A stretch of 48,231 nucleotides of DNA from Paracoccus beibuensis (GTDB lineage: Bacteria; Pseudomonadota; Alphaproteobacteria; Rhodobacterales; Rhodobacteraceae). The position numbers and the translations under genes are program-made. The stretch covers positions 1-48,231 of the forward strand of contig NZ_JAOTBD010000028.1 in assembly GCF_026162625.1 (NCBI RefSeq), given 5' to 3'. Of the stretch, positions 15,643-24,101 are shown piece by piece (the stretch's first letter is position 1; every line of letters begins with the position of its first letter). The notes under the pieces were generated by a model. That model did no database searches. It saw only the letters and a program-made list of their open reading frames with translations, and was not told the DNA's origin.

Positions 15643-16522
15643 ATCGCACCGCCGCATGCGACAGCGCCCGCCGCGCCGGCCAGATCATCGAGATCCGCCG
15701 CTGAAGCCGCAGGTCCGCGACCCTGAGGAACACCACCCGTGGATCGTCGAACAGCAGGGCCGCCTTTTGCGGAAGCAGCCCGACCCCCATGCTTGCGCGG
15801 ATCAGGCAAAGCTGTCCGAAGGTCGAGGCAACGCGCAACGGCCCGCTTTTCAGAGCCGGGGGCAGGTCGGGGGCATCGGCCAGCAGGCGGGCGGTGCCCG
15901 TGCCTTCGTCCAGGTGGATCAACGTGGAGGGGTCGATCTCGGCCAGCCGGGGCGGACGGCCCTGCCGGGCCAGCGGATGGTCCACGGGAACCACAAGGCC
16001 AAAGGGGTCGCGCGCAATTTCTCGGATTTCCAACATCGGGGAGGAACTGGCGTAACCCGCGATTGCCAGGTCAAGGTCGCCATCCGCGACCATCCGCGCC
16101 AGAGCCTCGGCCGGACCGTCGTGCAGGCGCACCGCGATCGCCGGATGATCGGCGCGAAAGCGGCGCAGCGCGGGCGCGACCAGATCCCCGATGGTCGAGG
16201 GCGAGGCGCCAAGCGCCAGCCGCCCACGACCCAGATCCGCATTTTCCTGCAACCGTTCCAGCGCACGGTCCAGCGCCTCCAGGGCGGGGCGGGTGTCGTC
16301 CAGAAACTCCAGACCAGCCTGGGTCAATTGTGGCGGGCGCATGCGGCGGTCGAACAACGGCACGCCTGCGCTTTCTTCAAGCTGGCGGATGGTCTCGGTC
16401 AGGGCTGAGGGCACGACGCCCAGTCTGTCGGCTGCGCGGCCAAACGACCCTTCAGCCCGGATGGCATGAAGGGCGCGCAGATGACGCAGGTTCAGATTCG
16501 TGTTCCTAGAATTTATCTTCAT
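15581..16522 (-). CDS. LysR-family transcriptional regulator
   Basis: A 313-residue LysR-type regulator. Residues 10-70 hold the winged helix (NLRHLRALHAIRAEGSFGRA, then RLGVVPSALTETIRQLEE and GVPLFDR). The rest is a periplasmic-binding-like effector domain starting near residue 100 (GRGRLALGASPSTIGDLVAP). It is divergent from the FAD/Fe-S dehydrogenase gene with at most 62 bp between the chosen starts, and a LysR-like box lies in the gap, so it most likely controls that gene and itself. The effector is probably the dehydrogenase substrate or a related 2-hydroxyacid (inference). The 3' end borders the IS66 fragment, but the protein is full length and the C-terminus looks natural. Confidence 0.9.
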   Translation of the reverse strand: MKINSRNTNLNLRHLRALHAIRAEGSFGRAADRLGVVPSALTETIRQLEESAGVPLFDRRMRPPQLTQAGLEFLDDTRPALEALDRALERLQENADLGRGRLALGASPSTIGDLVAPALRRFRADHPAIAVRLHDGPAEALARMVADGDLDLAIAGYASSSPMLEIREIARDPFGLVVPVDHPLARQGRPPRLAEIDPSTLIHLDEGTGTARLLADAPDLPPALKSGPLRVASTFGQLCLIRASMGVGLLPQKAALLFDDPRVVFLRVADLRLQRRISMIWPARRALSHAAVRFMALCETMLGALPENHAEVE

Positions 16523-16530
16523 TACATTCT
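16508..16530. promoter_or_regulatory. LysR-type box between the divergent LysR and dehydrogenase genes
   Basis: AGAAT (16508-16512) and ATTCT (16526-16530) form an inverted repeat with 13 bases between the arms, in an A/T-rich stretch. This fits the T-N11-A style of LysR operators. It overlaps the LysR start codon (16520-16522), which suggests autorepression, or that LysR starts further in. Confidence 0.5.
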
Positions 16531-16584
16531 ATTTTTATGAACATCCCTTTCGTGCTTCAACAGGAAAAAGCCCGAAAGGCCGCC

Positions 16585-19401
16585 ATGCTTGACAGTCCAC
16601 CCAGCCAATCACTGACCGATGCCCTGCGTGCCGCCTGTTTCCAGGGAGAGATCGAGACTGACCACGCCCTGCGCGCCGCCATGTCCACCGACAATTCGGT
16701 CTATCAGATCACTCCCGACCTAGTCGCGGCGCCCCGTGACGGACAGGATGTGGTGCGCGCATTGGCGGTGCTGGAGGCCCCTGCATTTGCCGATGTCGCG
16801 CTGACGGCACGCGGGGGCGGCACCGGAACGAACGGGCAAAGCCTGAACCGAGGGCTGATCCTGGACATGCGACGGCACATGAACCGGGTGCTGGAGATCA
16901 ACGCGACCGAAGGCTGGGCCGATGTCGAACCGGGTGTGGTACTGGACGCGCTGAACGACACGTTGCGCCCGCACGGCTGGTTCTTTGCGCCAGAAACCTC
17001 TACCTCGACGCGTTGTACCATCGGCGGCATGGTTTCGACCGATGCCTCGGGCAAGGGGTCACGGGTCTATGGCAAGACCTCGGACAACATCCTAGGTTTG
17101 GAGATCGCGCGTCCGCAAGGGCTTTTGTCCAGCCTTGCGCCTGCGGCGGACTGGGCCGCGCCGATGCTGGCCGCGGCCGAGGATGCCGCGCGACAGGGGC
17201 GGGCCGCCTTCATCGACGCGACCCCGCGCCTCAACCGCCGCTTCACCGGCTATGATCTTGAACGCGCCTGTCCCGAGGCGGGCGGATTCGAATGGTGGCG
17301 GCTGTTCCTGGGGGCCGAGGGCACGCTGGGACCGATCACCCGCATCCGCATCAAGCTGCGCCGGATCGAGCCGGAAAAGCGCCTGATCGTTGCTGGTTTC
17401 GCCTGTTTCCGCGATGCGCTGGCTGCGGCGACGCCGCTGCTGGCGGACGATCCGACCGCGATCGAGGTGATGGACGAATGGGTCCAGCGCATTGCGCAGG
17501 ACGCGGGCATCCTGGCCCGCCTGCCCGAAAGCCTGCGCCCCGAAGGCCCGGTCGCCTATGTCTTCATCGAGTTCAACGGCCATGACGCAGCCGAGATGCA
17601 GGCCCGCATCACCACCTGCCTGGAGCGGCTGCGCAGCCTTCCGGGCCAGATCGCCCTGCACCAGGCCCGCGACCCGGCCGAGATCCGCGAGCTTTGGGCG
17701 ATCCGTTCCGCCGGGGTAGGGCTTCTGGGCAAGGTGGACGGTCCCGCGCGCCCCATCGCCTTTGTCGAGGATTGCGTGGTCCCGCCCGAAAACCTGCCCG
17801 CCTTCGTCGATGATTTCCTGCAAGTGCTGAAGGACAATGGGTTGGGCTTTGGCATCTATGGCCATGTGGATGTCGGCTGCCTGCACATCCGCCCGGCGCT
17901 GAACATCGACCAAACGACCGACCGGACCAAGCTGGTCGCGGTTTCGGATGCGGTTTTCGCGCTGACGCGGAAATACGGCGGCATCTTCTGGGGCGAACAT
18001 GGCAAGGGGGTCAGGGGTGCCTATCTGCCCGAATGGATCGGGCCGGGTGCCTATGCCGCGCTGCAATCCGTCAAGCGCGCCTTTGATCCCGCCGAGCGGT
18101 TCAACCCCGGCAAGCTGGTCACGCTGGACCGCCCGCTCATGGGGATTGCGACGACGCCCTTCCGGCCCTTCAACGCAAGGCTTGGCGACCCGCTGGAAAA
18201 GGCTTTCCGCTGCAACGGGAACGCGCAATGCCTCGGCTATCAGGCGGCGGTGCCGATGTGTCCCTCGTTCAAGGCTACAGGCGACCTACGTCATTCGCCA
18301 AAAGGACGGGCCGACGCGCTGCGGGCCTGGAAGGTCGCCCGCGATACGGGACAGCCCGCGCCCGAGAACGATCTGATGGCGGCGCTGGACACCTGCCTTG
18401 GCTGCAAGGCCTGCGCCTCCAGTTGCCCCGTGCAGGTCGATATCCCATCGATGCGGGCGGCGTTCTATGCCGATCACTATAGCCGCAATGCGCGGCCGCT
18501 GTCCGATCGGCTGGTGCTGGCGGCAGAACGGCTCAGCCCGCTGGCCGTCACCCTTTCCCCGCTGCTGCGACCTGTCTGGCCGCTGGCACGGCGGCTGGCC
18601 GAGCGCGCGTTGAAGACCGTTGACATGCCCGCCCATCTGGCCCGCCCGGTCGCAGCCGCGCATCGCGTGCGGCTGGCCGATCTGGACCGGCCGCTGCCCG
18701 AGAACGCGGTGCTGCTGTGGCAGGACTGGTTCACCGCCTTGTTCGATGCCAAGGTCGTGCAGGATGCCATCGCGGGCTTCAGCGCCCTTGGCTATCACCC
18801 GTTGCTGGTGGCGATGCGGCCCGCAGGCAAGGCCGCGCAGAACATGGGTGCGGAATCCGCTTTTCGGCGCATGGCCGGACGGCAGGTCGCGGCGCTGCAA
18901 AAGGGCGCCGCCACCGGCCTGCCGATGATCGGGCTGGATCCAGCCCTTGTCATGATGCTGCGCCAAGACTATCCCAAGGCCGGCTTGACGCCGCCGCCTG
19001 TGATGCTGGCGCAGGAATTCCTGGCGGCCGAGATTGCGGCGGGGCGGCGTTTCCCGCAGGTGCAGGTGCAGGGCAAAGCCGCGGCGCGGATCCTGTCGCA
19101 CTGCACCGAACAGACCGCGCTGCCGAACGCGGGCGCGCTCTGGGCGCAGGTCTTTGCGGCTATCGGGATGAAGGCCGCGCCTGCCGCCTCGGGCTGCTGC
19201 GGCATGGCGGGGCTTTTCGGGCATCAGGAACGCCATCAGGCCATGTCGCGCAAACTTTACGACATGTCATGGCGCGCTCATGTCGAAGGCGGGGCGCCGG
19301 TCCTTGCCACCGGGTTTTCCTGCCGCTGCCAGGCCGAGCGGTTCAGTGGCAAGGGCCTGCGCCATCCGCTGGGGATGATCGCCGACACGCTGCGTGGATA
19401 G
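16585..19401 (+). CDS. YdiJ-like FAD/Fe-S 2-hydroxyacid dehydrogenase
   Basis: A 938-residue fusion. Residues about 30-260 form a PCMH-type FAD domain (LTARGGGTGTNGQSLNRG, PETSTSTRCTIGGMVSTDA) and about 270-530 an FAD-oxidase C domain (CLHIRPALN, WGEHGKGVRGAYLPE, RFNPGKLV). Two iron-sulfur cluster motifs follow: CNGNAQCLGYQAAVPMCP and the ferredoxin-like CLGCKACASSCPVQVDIP. The C-terminus has CCG-type cysteines (SGCCGMAGLFG). This is the YdiJ layout, known to oxidise D-2-hydroxyglutarate in E. coli; relatives act on D-lactate. Electrons probably go to the quinone pool. The ATG at 16585 follows GAAAGG; an upstream ATG at 16537 would overlap the operator region. It is a single gene divergent from LysR. 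The substrate here is not proven. Confidence 0.88.
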   Translation: MLDSPPSQSLTDALRAACFQGEIETDHALRAAMSTDNSVYQITPDLVAAPRDGQDVVRALAVLEAPAFADVALTARGGGTGTNGQSLNRGLILDMRRHMNRVLEINATEGWADVEPGVVLDALNDTLRPHGWFFAPETSTSTRCTIGGMVSTDASGKGSRVYGKTSDNILGLEIARPQGLLSSLAPAADWAAPMLAAAEDAARQGRAAFIDATPRLNRRFTGYDLERACPEAGGFEWWRLFLGAEGTLGPITRIRIKLRRIEPEKRLIVAGFACFRDALAAATPLLADDPTAIEVMDEWVQRIAQDAGILARLPESLRPEGPVAYVFIEFNGHDAAEMQARITTCLERLRSLPGQIALHQARDPAEIRELWAIRSAGVGLLGKVDGPARPIAFVEDCVVPPENLPAFVDDFLQVLKDNGLGFGIYGHVDVGCLHIRPALNIDQTTDRTKLVAVSDAVFALTRKYGGIFWGEHGKGVRGAYLPEWIGPGAYAALQSVKRAFDPAERFNPGKLVTLDRPLMGIATTPFRPFNARLGDPLEKAFRCNGNAQCLGYQAAVPMCPSFKATGDLRHSPKGRADALRAWKVARDTGQPAPENDLMAALDTCLGCKACASSCPVQVDIPSMRAAFYADHYSRNARPLSDRLVLAAERLSPLAVTLSPLLRPVWPLARRLAERALKTVDMPAHLARPVAAAHRVRLADLDRPLPENAVLLWQDWFTALFDAKVVQDAIAGFSALGYHPLLVAMRPAGKAAQNMGAESAFRRMAGRQVAALQKGAATGLPMIGLDPALVMMLRQDYPKAGLTPPPVMLAQEFLAAEIAAGRRFPQVQVQGKAAARILSHCTEQTALPNAGALWAQVFAAIGMKAAPAASGCCGMAGLFGHQERHQAMSRKLYDMSWRAHVEGGAPVLATGFSCRCQAERFSGKGLRHPLGMIADTLRG

Positions 19402-19495
19402 CGGCGGGGTGGATGTGCGGGCATCCCGGCCGGCCTGCGCTTTGCGTCACCGATCCATGCGGCTTGAAGGCCGCAGGATGCGTCCCGGCTGGCGC

Positions 19496-20170
19496 CTAAT
19501 CGCAGACATGGGCCAGAAGCCCCGCGCCGCCCCCTTCGATGTCCATGTTCAGCGCTTGATAGGCGCCTTCGGGATCTTTGCCGCGGATCGCCTTGACGAT
19601 GCGCAGATGAGGGTGCGGATCCCAGTTCGGCGGCAGGCCCGCGTCGTAGAGATGCGACAACAGCGGGCCGCAGCGGACCCACAGGTTCGACACCACCTCA
19701 TGGGTCACGGGCAGGCCCGCGATCTCGCACAGTTTCAGGTGGAACTTGGTATTCAGACCGATGGCGCGCGAAAAGTCGCCCTGGTCCTGGGCTGTTCCAA
19801 GATCGACATGGATCTGTTCCAGCGCGTCAACCGCCTCGGGCGAAGCGGCAATGGCGGCCTGGCGTGCGGCGTTGCCTTCCAGGAAGCCGCGGATCTTGCG
19901 GACCTCGATCAATGTCGCACGCGTCAGATGCGGAACCGAGATCCGGCCGCGGCCGTCCATTTCCAGCGCATGTTCCGTGACCAGGCGTAGGAGGGCCTCT
20001 CGCATGGGGGTCGCGCTGATCCCGAAGCTTCTCGAGATCGGCCTTAGAGGCAATTCATCCCCCGGCTTCATTCGCCCCTCCATTAGGGCTTCGCGCAGGC
20101 TGGTATAGGCAAGCTCGCTGAGGCTTTGCCTTTGGATCGGTTTTATCCACTCGCTTGCTGTTGGTTCCAA
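19496..20170 (-). CDS. GntR-family regulator (FCD subfamily)
   Basis: A 224-residue GntR regulator. The winged helix covers about residues 15-80 (SLSELAYTSLREALMEGRMK, PGDELPLRPISRSFGISATP, MREALLRLVTEHALE). The FCD effector domain follows, with the conserved metal-binding pattern NTKFHLKLCEIAG and PHLRIVKAI. It is divergent from the Zn alcohol dehydrogenase that opens operon 1, and a perfect 9-bp inverted repeat lies between them, so it very likely controls that operon. FCD regulators usually sense organic acids or sugar acids. It is the mirror image of the GntR gene at 40352, which opens operon 2. Confidence 0.92.
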   Translation of the reverse strand: MEPTASEWIKPIQRQSLSELAYTSLREALMEGRMKPGDELPLRPISRSFGISATPMREALLRLVTEHALEMDGRGRISVPHLTRATLIEVRKIRGFLEGNAARQAAIAASPEAVDALEQIHVDLGTAQDQGDFSRAIGLNTKFHLKLCEIAGLPVTHEVVSNLWVRCGPLLSHLYDAGLPPNWDPHPHLRIVKAIRGKDPEGAYQALNMDIEGGGAGLLAHVCD

Positions 20171-20219
20171 ACTTCCCTCTGCTCGGTTGCCGCCAGGACG
20201 ACGGATTGCAATTGACTCG

Positions 20220-20245
20220 CCGTTATAACATGTGGCTTATAACGG
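20220..20245. promoter_or_regulatory. GntR operator, perfect inverted repeat
   Basis: CCGTTATAA (20220-20228), eight bases, then TTATAACGG (20237-20245): a perfect 9-bp inverted repeat between the divergent GntR gene and operon 1. TTGACT at 20212-20217 could be a -35, so the operator would cover the -10 region and block transcription when occupied. Confidence 0.75.
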
Positions 20246-20299
20246 TAACTGATGGTGCATGCTAGCTGTGAGGAGGCAGTTGCACCAATGGAGGGTTAC

Positions 20300-21337
20300 A
20301 TGCTTGCGCTGCGCAAAAACATACCCGGCCCTGGGGCCGAACTGGCCAACATTGAACTGCCAGAACCGCTCGCCGCTGGTGAAATCCGGGTGGATGTGCA
20401 GGCGGTCGGGATTTGCGGCAGCGATCTGCATGCCCATGCCTGGGATCCGTCCTATGGTTTCATGGCGCCCTTTCTGCCCCTGACGCTGGGGCATGAATTT
20501 TCAGGAGTCGTCGCATCCGTTGCACCCGATGTTACCGAAGTTTCCGTGGGGGACAGTATTGTCTGTTGGCCCACGGTGACCTGCGGCACATGTGCCACCT
20601 GCCGCGCCGGGCGTCCGGGCGGATGCGAGGCACGCCGCATCATTGGCCTGCACCGCGACGGGGGCTTTGCCGAAAGCGTGCGGATGCCAGCGGCGAACGC
20701 GCTGCCGCTGCCCGCGGCCCTGCCGCTGGACGTGGCGGCATTGACCGAACCGCTGGCAGTTTCGATCAACGCGGTCGATGTGGCAGAGGTCGCGCCAGGC
20801 GACCGGGTGGTCGTCCTTGGTCCCGGACCCATTGGCATGGGGATTGCGCTGGTTGCCTGTGCCCGCGGCGCCAATGTGCTGCTGGCGGGCTTTCGCGACG
20901 ATGCGCGGCTGGCGCTGGCGTGCGACATGGGCATTTCGGCGGTTGCCGATCTGGCGCAGGTCAAGCTGGCCGAGGCCGTGCAGGACCATTTCAACGTCGC
21001 GCCGGATGTCGTCCTTGAGGCAACGGGGCGTCCGGCCAGCGTGGCCGAGGGGCTTGCAATTCTGCGCCCGGGGGGCGTGCTGACCGTTGTCGGCATCCAT
21101 GCCGAACAGCTGTCGCTGGACCTGAACCAGCTTGTGCGCGGCAAGAAACAGTTGCGCGGCGCGCATGATTCGACACCGCGGGGTTTCGCCGAGGCGATCG
21201 CGCGCCTGGCCGCGGACCCCGCGCTTTACGCCCGGATGATTACCCACCGGCTGCCGCTGGGGCAGGCCGAGGATGGGTTCGCGCTAGCCCGAAAGGGCGC
21301 GGCGCTGAAGGTGATGCTTTTTCCCTGGGGAGGTTGA
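20300..21337 (+). CDS. zinc-dependent alcohol dehydrogenase (medium-chain, threonine/butanediol dehydrogenase type)
   Basis: A 345-residue zinc MDR protein. The catalytic zinc site is seen in VGICGSDLHAHAW (Cys) and LGHEFSGVV (His-Glu). The structural zinc loop has four cysteines in CGTCATCRAGRPGGC. The Rossmann motif is VVVLGPGPIGMGIALVACA. Members oxidise secondary alcohols or polyols (threonine, sorbitol, 2,3-butanediol) with NAD(P). It is the first gene of operon 1. The start at 20300 is preceded by GGAGGG; ATGs at 20252 and 20288 are in frame but give an atypical leader. The next gene starts five bases after its stop. In this setting it may make the first oxidation of the imported substrate (inference). 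Confidence 0.88.
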   Translation: MLALRKNIPGPGAELANIELPEPLAAGEIRVDVQAVGICGSDLHAHAWDPSYGFMAPFLPLTLGHEFSGVVASVAPDVTEVSVGDSIVCWPTVTCGTCATCRAGRPGGCEARRIIGLHRDGGFAESVRMPAANALPLPAALPLDVAALTEPLAVSINAVDVAEVAPGDRVVVLGPGPIGMGIALVACARGANVLLAGFRDDARLALACDMGISAVADLAQVKLAEAVQDHFNVAPDVVLEATGRPASVAEGLAILRPGGVLTVVGIHAEQLSLDLNQLVRGKKQLRGAHDSTPRGFAEAIARLAADPALYARMITHRLPLGQAEDGFALARKGAALKVMLFPWGG

Positions 21338-21342
21338 GGAAA

Positions 21343-22353
21343 ATGTTTGAAGCCGGGACTTTGTCCGTCATTGCGCCCCGCGCAGGCGGTCCCCAGGTGC
21401 TTGTACTGGTGCGACGAGATTTACCCGCGCTGAAGTCGGGCGAGATGCGCGTGCGCGTTCACGCGGCCGGGGTGAACCGCCCCGACGCGATGCAGCGCGC
21501 CGGAAACTACCCGCCGCCGCCTGGCGTGACCGATGTGCTGGGACTGGAACTGGCGGGCGAGGTGGTCGAGACCGCCCCCGACGTGACCCGCTTTCAGCCC
21601 GGCGACCGCGTAATGGCGTTGGTCGCGGGCGGCGCTTATGCCGAGGAAGCTGTGGTCCAAGCCGATGTCTGCATCCCCGTCCCGGCCGGCTTGTCGATGA
21701 TCGAAGCCGCCGGCATCCCCGAAACCTATTTCACCGTCTGGAGCAACCTGTTTCAGCGCGCCAACCTGAAGGCGGGCGAAACCGTGCTGCTGCATGGCGG
21801 CACCTCGGGCATCGGCGTTACCGCGACGCTGCTGGCCCGCGCAATCGGCGCGCGAATGATTACCACCTGCGGCTCGGACGAGAAATGCGCGGCCTCGGTC
21901 GCGCTTGGCGCGTCGGCCTCGATCAACTACCGCACGCAGGATTTCGTGGCCGAGGGCCGTGCCCTCACCGATGGCCGCGGCCCCGAGGTGGTCGTGGACA
22001 TGGTCGGCGGTAGCTACATGCAACGCAACCTTGAGCTGGTGGCCGACGACGGCCGCATCGCCCAGATCGCCTTCCAGCAGGGCGCGCGCGCGGACATGGA
22101 CATGGGGCCATTGCTGTTCAAGCGGCTGACGCTGAGCGGCTCGACCCTGCGGGCGCGGCCGATCCCGATGAAGGCCGCGCTGGCCCGCGCGGTCGAGGCC
22201 GAGGTCATCCCGCTGATCATGGAAAAGGGTGCCCGACCGGCCATCGATTCCGTCTTTGACCTGACCGATGTGCAGGCCGCGCATGCCCATCTCGAGGCGT
22301 CGGCCCATACGGGCAAGATCATCCTGAAAACCTCCGCCTGTACCGAGGAATAA
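21343..22353 (+). CDS. NAD(P)H:quinone oxidoreductase-like MDR enzyme (PIG3/zeta-crystallin type)
   Basis: A 336-residue zinc-free medium-chain reductase. VHAAGVNRPDAMQRAGNYPP and VLGLELAGEVVE mark the catalytic domain, and VLLHGGTSGIGVTATLLARA is the nucleotide-binding loop (about residues 145-165). RNLELVADDGRIAQIAFQQG fits the PIG3 branch. Known members reduce quinones or alpha,beta-unsaturated carbonyls with NADPH. I chose the ATG at 21343 (MFEAG), preceded by TTGAGGA; a TTG at 21334 overlapping the previous stop as TTGA is possible. It is the second gene of operon 1 and is followed four bases later by the TPP enzyme. An enone or ring-type intermediate would suit it, which is inference. 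Confidence 0.87.
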   Translation: MFEAGTLSVIAPRAGGPQVLVLVRRDLPALKSGEMRVRVHAAGVNRPDAMQRAGNYPPPPGVTDVLGLELAGEVVETAPDVTRFQPGDRVMALVAGGAYAEEAVVQADVCIPVPAGLSMIEAAGIPETYFTVWSNLFQRANLKAGETVLLHGGTSGIGVTATLLARAIGARMITTCGSDEKCAASVALGASASINYRTQDFVAEGRALTDGRGPEVVVDMVGGSYMQRNLELVADDGRIAQIAFQQGARADMDMGPLLFKRLTLSGSTLRARPIPMKAALARAVEAEVIPLIMEKGARPAIDSVFDLTDVQAAHAHLEASAHTGKIILKTSACTEE

Positions 22354-22357
22354 GATA

Positions 22358-24082
22358 ATGAAAGACGCAGCACATCGTTCGAACCGGAGCGGCGCCCATC
22401 TTCTGGCAGGAGCGCTGGAGCGCCATGGCGTCACGCAGGTCTTCGGCCAGTCGATCCCCTCGGCCTTCTTCCTGGCCGCGCCCGACTATGGCATCCGACA
22501 GGTCGGCTACCGGACCGAGAACGGCGGAGCGGCCATGGCCGATGCCTTTGCCCGTGTCTCGGGCCAGGTGGCGGTCGTCACCGCGCAGAACGGCCCAGCG
22601 GCAACGCTGCTGGTGCCGGGCCTGGCCGAAGCCCTGAAGGCCTCGATCCCGGTTGTCGCCATCGTCCAGGACGTCAGCCGCCTGCACACCGACAAGAACG
22701 CCTTTCAGGAACTTGACCATTTGGCCCTGTTCGGTGGCGTGGCCAAATGGGTGCGCCGGGTGACCGAGATCTCGCGGATCGAGGATTACGTCGATCTGGC
22801 CTTTGCCGCTGCCGCGACGGGGCGCGCGGGTCCGGCCGTGCTGCTGGTGCCGCTGGATATCTTGGACGAGCTGAGCGAAGGGGTGAACAGGACGCCACGC
22901 CAGGCGTCGCTGGGCCGCTATCCGCTGGATCCGGTAGCACCCGATCCCGCGCGCGTGGCCGAAGCTGCAAACCTGCTGGCAGGGGCCGAACGCCCGCTGG
23001 TCATCGCCGGTGGCGGCGTCCACAGTGCGCGCGCTTATGCCGCGCTGGCGGAATTGCAGGACTTGGGCTTCCCGGTTGCGACCACAGTCATGGGCAAGGG
23101 TTCGGTTGATGAAACCCATCCGCTGACGCTGGGCATCGCGGGCTATTTCATGGGTCCCGGCGCCCGCGCGGCCGAACTTTCGCCCATGGTGCGCGAGGCT
23201 GACGTGGTCCTGCTGGTCGGCAACCGCACCAACCAGAATGGCACCGATAGCTGGAAGCTCTACCCGGAAGGAGCGCGCTTTATCCAGTTGGATATCGATG
23301 GCAACGAGGTCGGCCGCAACTATGAGGCGTTGCGCCTTGTGGGCGACGCGCGTCTTGGGCTTGAGGCACTGGTAGCCGCGTTGAAGGGCACCGACCTGTC
23401 GGCGCGGGCCGCTGCCCGTCCGGGCGTCGAGGCACAGATCGCCGAAGGTCTGGCCAAGGGCGCAGCCGCGCGTGACGAGCGCCGCGCATCGGATGCAAGC
23501 CCCCTGCGCCCCGAGCGCGTCGTGGCCGAGATCGACAGGCTGATCCCGTCCGAAGCGATCGTGGTGGCGGATGCGTCGTATTCCTCGATCTGGGTGGCCG
23601 ACGGTATCACCATCCGCAAGGCAGGCCAGCGCGTGCTGACGCCGCGCGGCCTGGCGGGTCTTGGCTGGGGCCTACCCTATGCCCTTGGCGCCAAGGCCGC
23701 GCAGCCCGACGCGCCAGTTGTTTGCCTGACCGGCGACGGGGGCTTTGCCCATGTCTGGGGCGAGATCGAGACCTCGAAGCGGATGAACCTACCGGTTGTG
23801 GTCGTGGTGCTGAACAACCAGATCCTTGGTTATCAGAAACATGCCGAGCTGACGCTGTTCGGCGCGCATACCGATGTGGTGCATTTCCAGCCTGTGGATC
23901 ACGCGGCGATCGCCCGTGCCTGCGGCGTTGAGGGGATCCGCATCGACAACCCGGCCGATCTTCCGGCCGCGCTTGAAACGGCGCTTTCGTCCAATGTCCT
24001 GACCGTCATCGACGTCGTGACCGACGAACGCGCCTATCCGCCTGTCACCAGCTTCACCGGCAAGCAGGCGCTGGACTACTGA
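22358..24082 (+). CDS. thiamine-diphosphate enzyme of the acetolactate synthase superfamily
   Basis: A 574-residue enzyme with three TPP-family domains: N-terminal PYR (YRTENGGAAMADAFARVSG, with the cofactor-activating Glu), a central domain (PLVIAGGGVHSARAYAAL) and the C-terminal PP domain (CLTGDGGFAHVWGEIETSKR, ending in VLNNQ, the GDG-NN Mg-TPP motif). The opening FGQSIPSAF differs from the usual FG-x-PG of acetolactate synthases, and AQNGPAATLL replaces TSGPGATN, so a substrate other than pyruvate is likely. Known relatives that are not acetolactate synthases include cyclic-diketone hydrolases such as IolD and cyclohexane-1,2-dione hydrolase, and oxalyl-CoA decarboxylase. The context suggests cleavage of a diketone or 2-oxo compound. 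GAGGAA precedes the ATG. Confidence 0.85.
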   Translation: MKDAAHRSNRSGAHLLAGALERHGVTQVFGQSIPSAFFLAAPDYGIRQVGYRTENGGAAMADAFARVSGQVAVVTAQNGPAATLLVPGLAEALKASIPVVAIVQDVSRLHTDKNAFQELDHLALFGGVAKWVRRVTEISRIEDYVDLAFAAAATGRAGPAVLLVPLDILDELSEGVNRTPRQASLGRYPLDPVAPDPARVAEAANLLAGAERPLVIAGGGVHSARAYAALAELQDLGFPVATTVMGKGSVDETHPLTLGIAGYFMGPGARAAELSPMVREADVVLLVGNRTNQNGTDSWKLYPEGARFIQLDIDGNEVGRNYEALRLVGDARLGLEALVAALKGTDLSARAAARPGVEAQIAEGLAKGAAARDERRASDASPLRPERVVAEIDRLIPSEAIVVADASYSSIWVADGITIRKAGQRVLTPRGLAGLGWGLPYALGAKAAQPDAPVVCLTGDGGFAHVWGEIETSKRMNLPVVVVVLNNQILGYQKHAELTLFGAHTDVVHFQPVDHAAIARACGVEGIRIDNPADLPAALETALSSNVLTVIDVVTDERAYPPVTSFTGKQALDY

Positions 24083-24101
24083 ACCAACCAGGGAGAGAGT
24101 A

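Noticed and set aside
22358..24082. Biosynthetic acetolactate synthase (ilvB)
   Set aside because: No ilvN-like small subunit nearby, altered active-site motifs, and an operon with importer and dehydrogenases.
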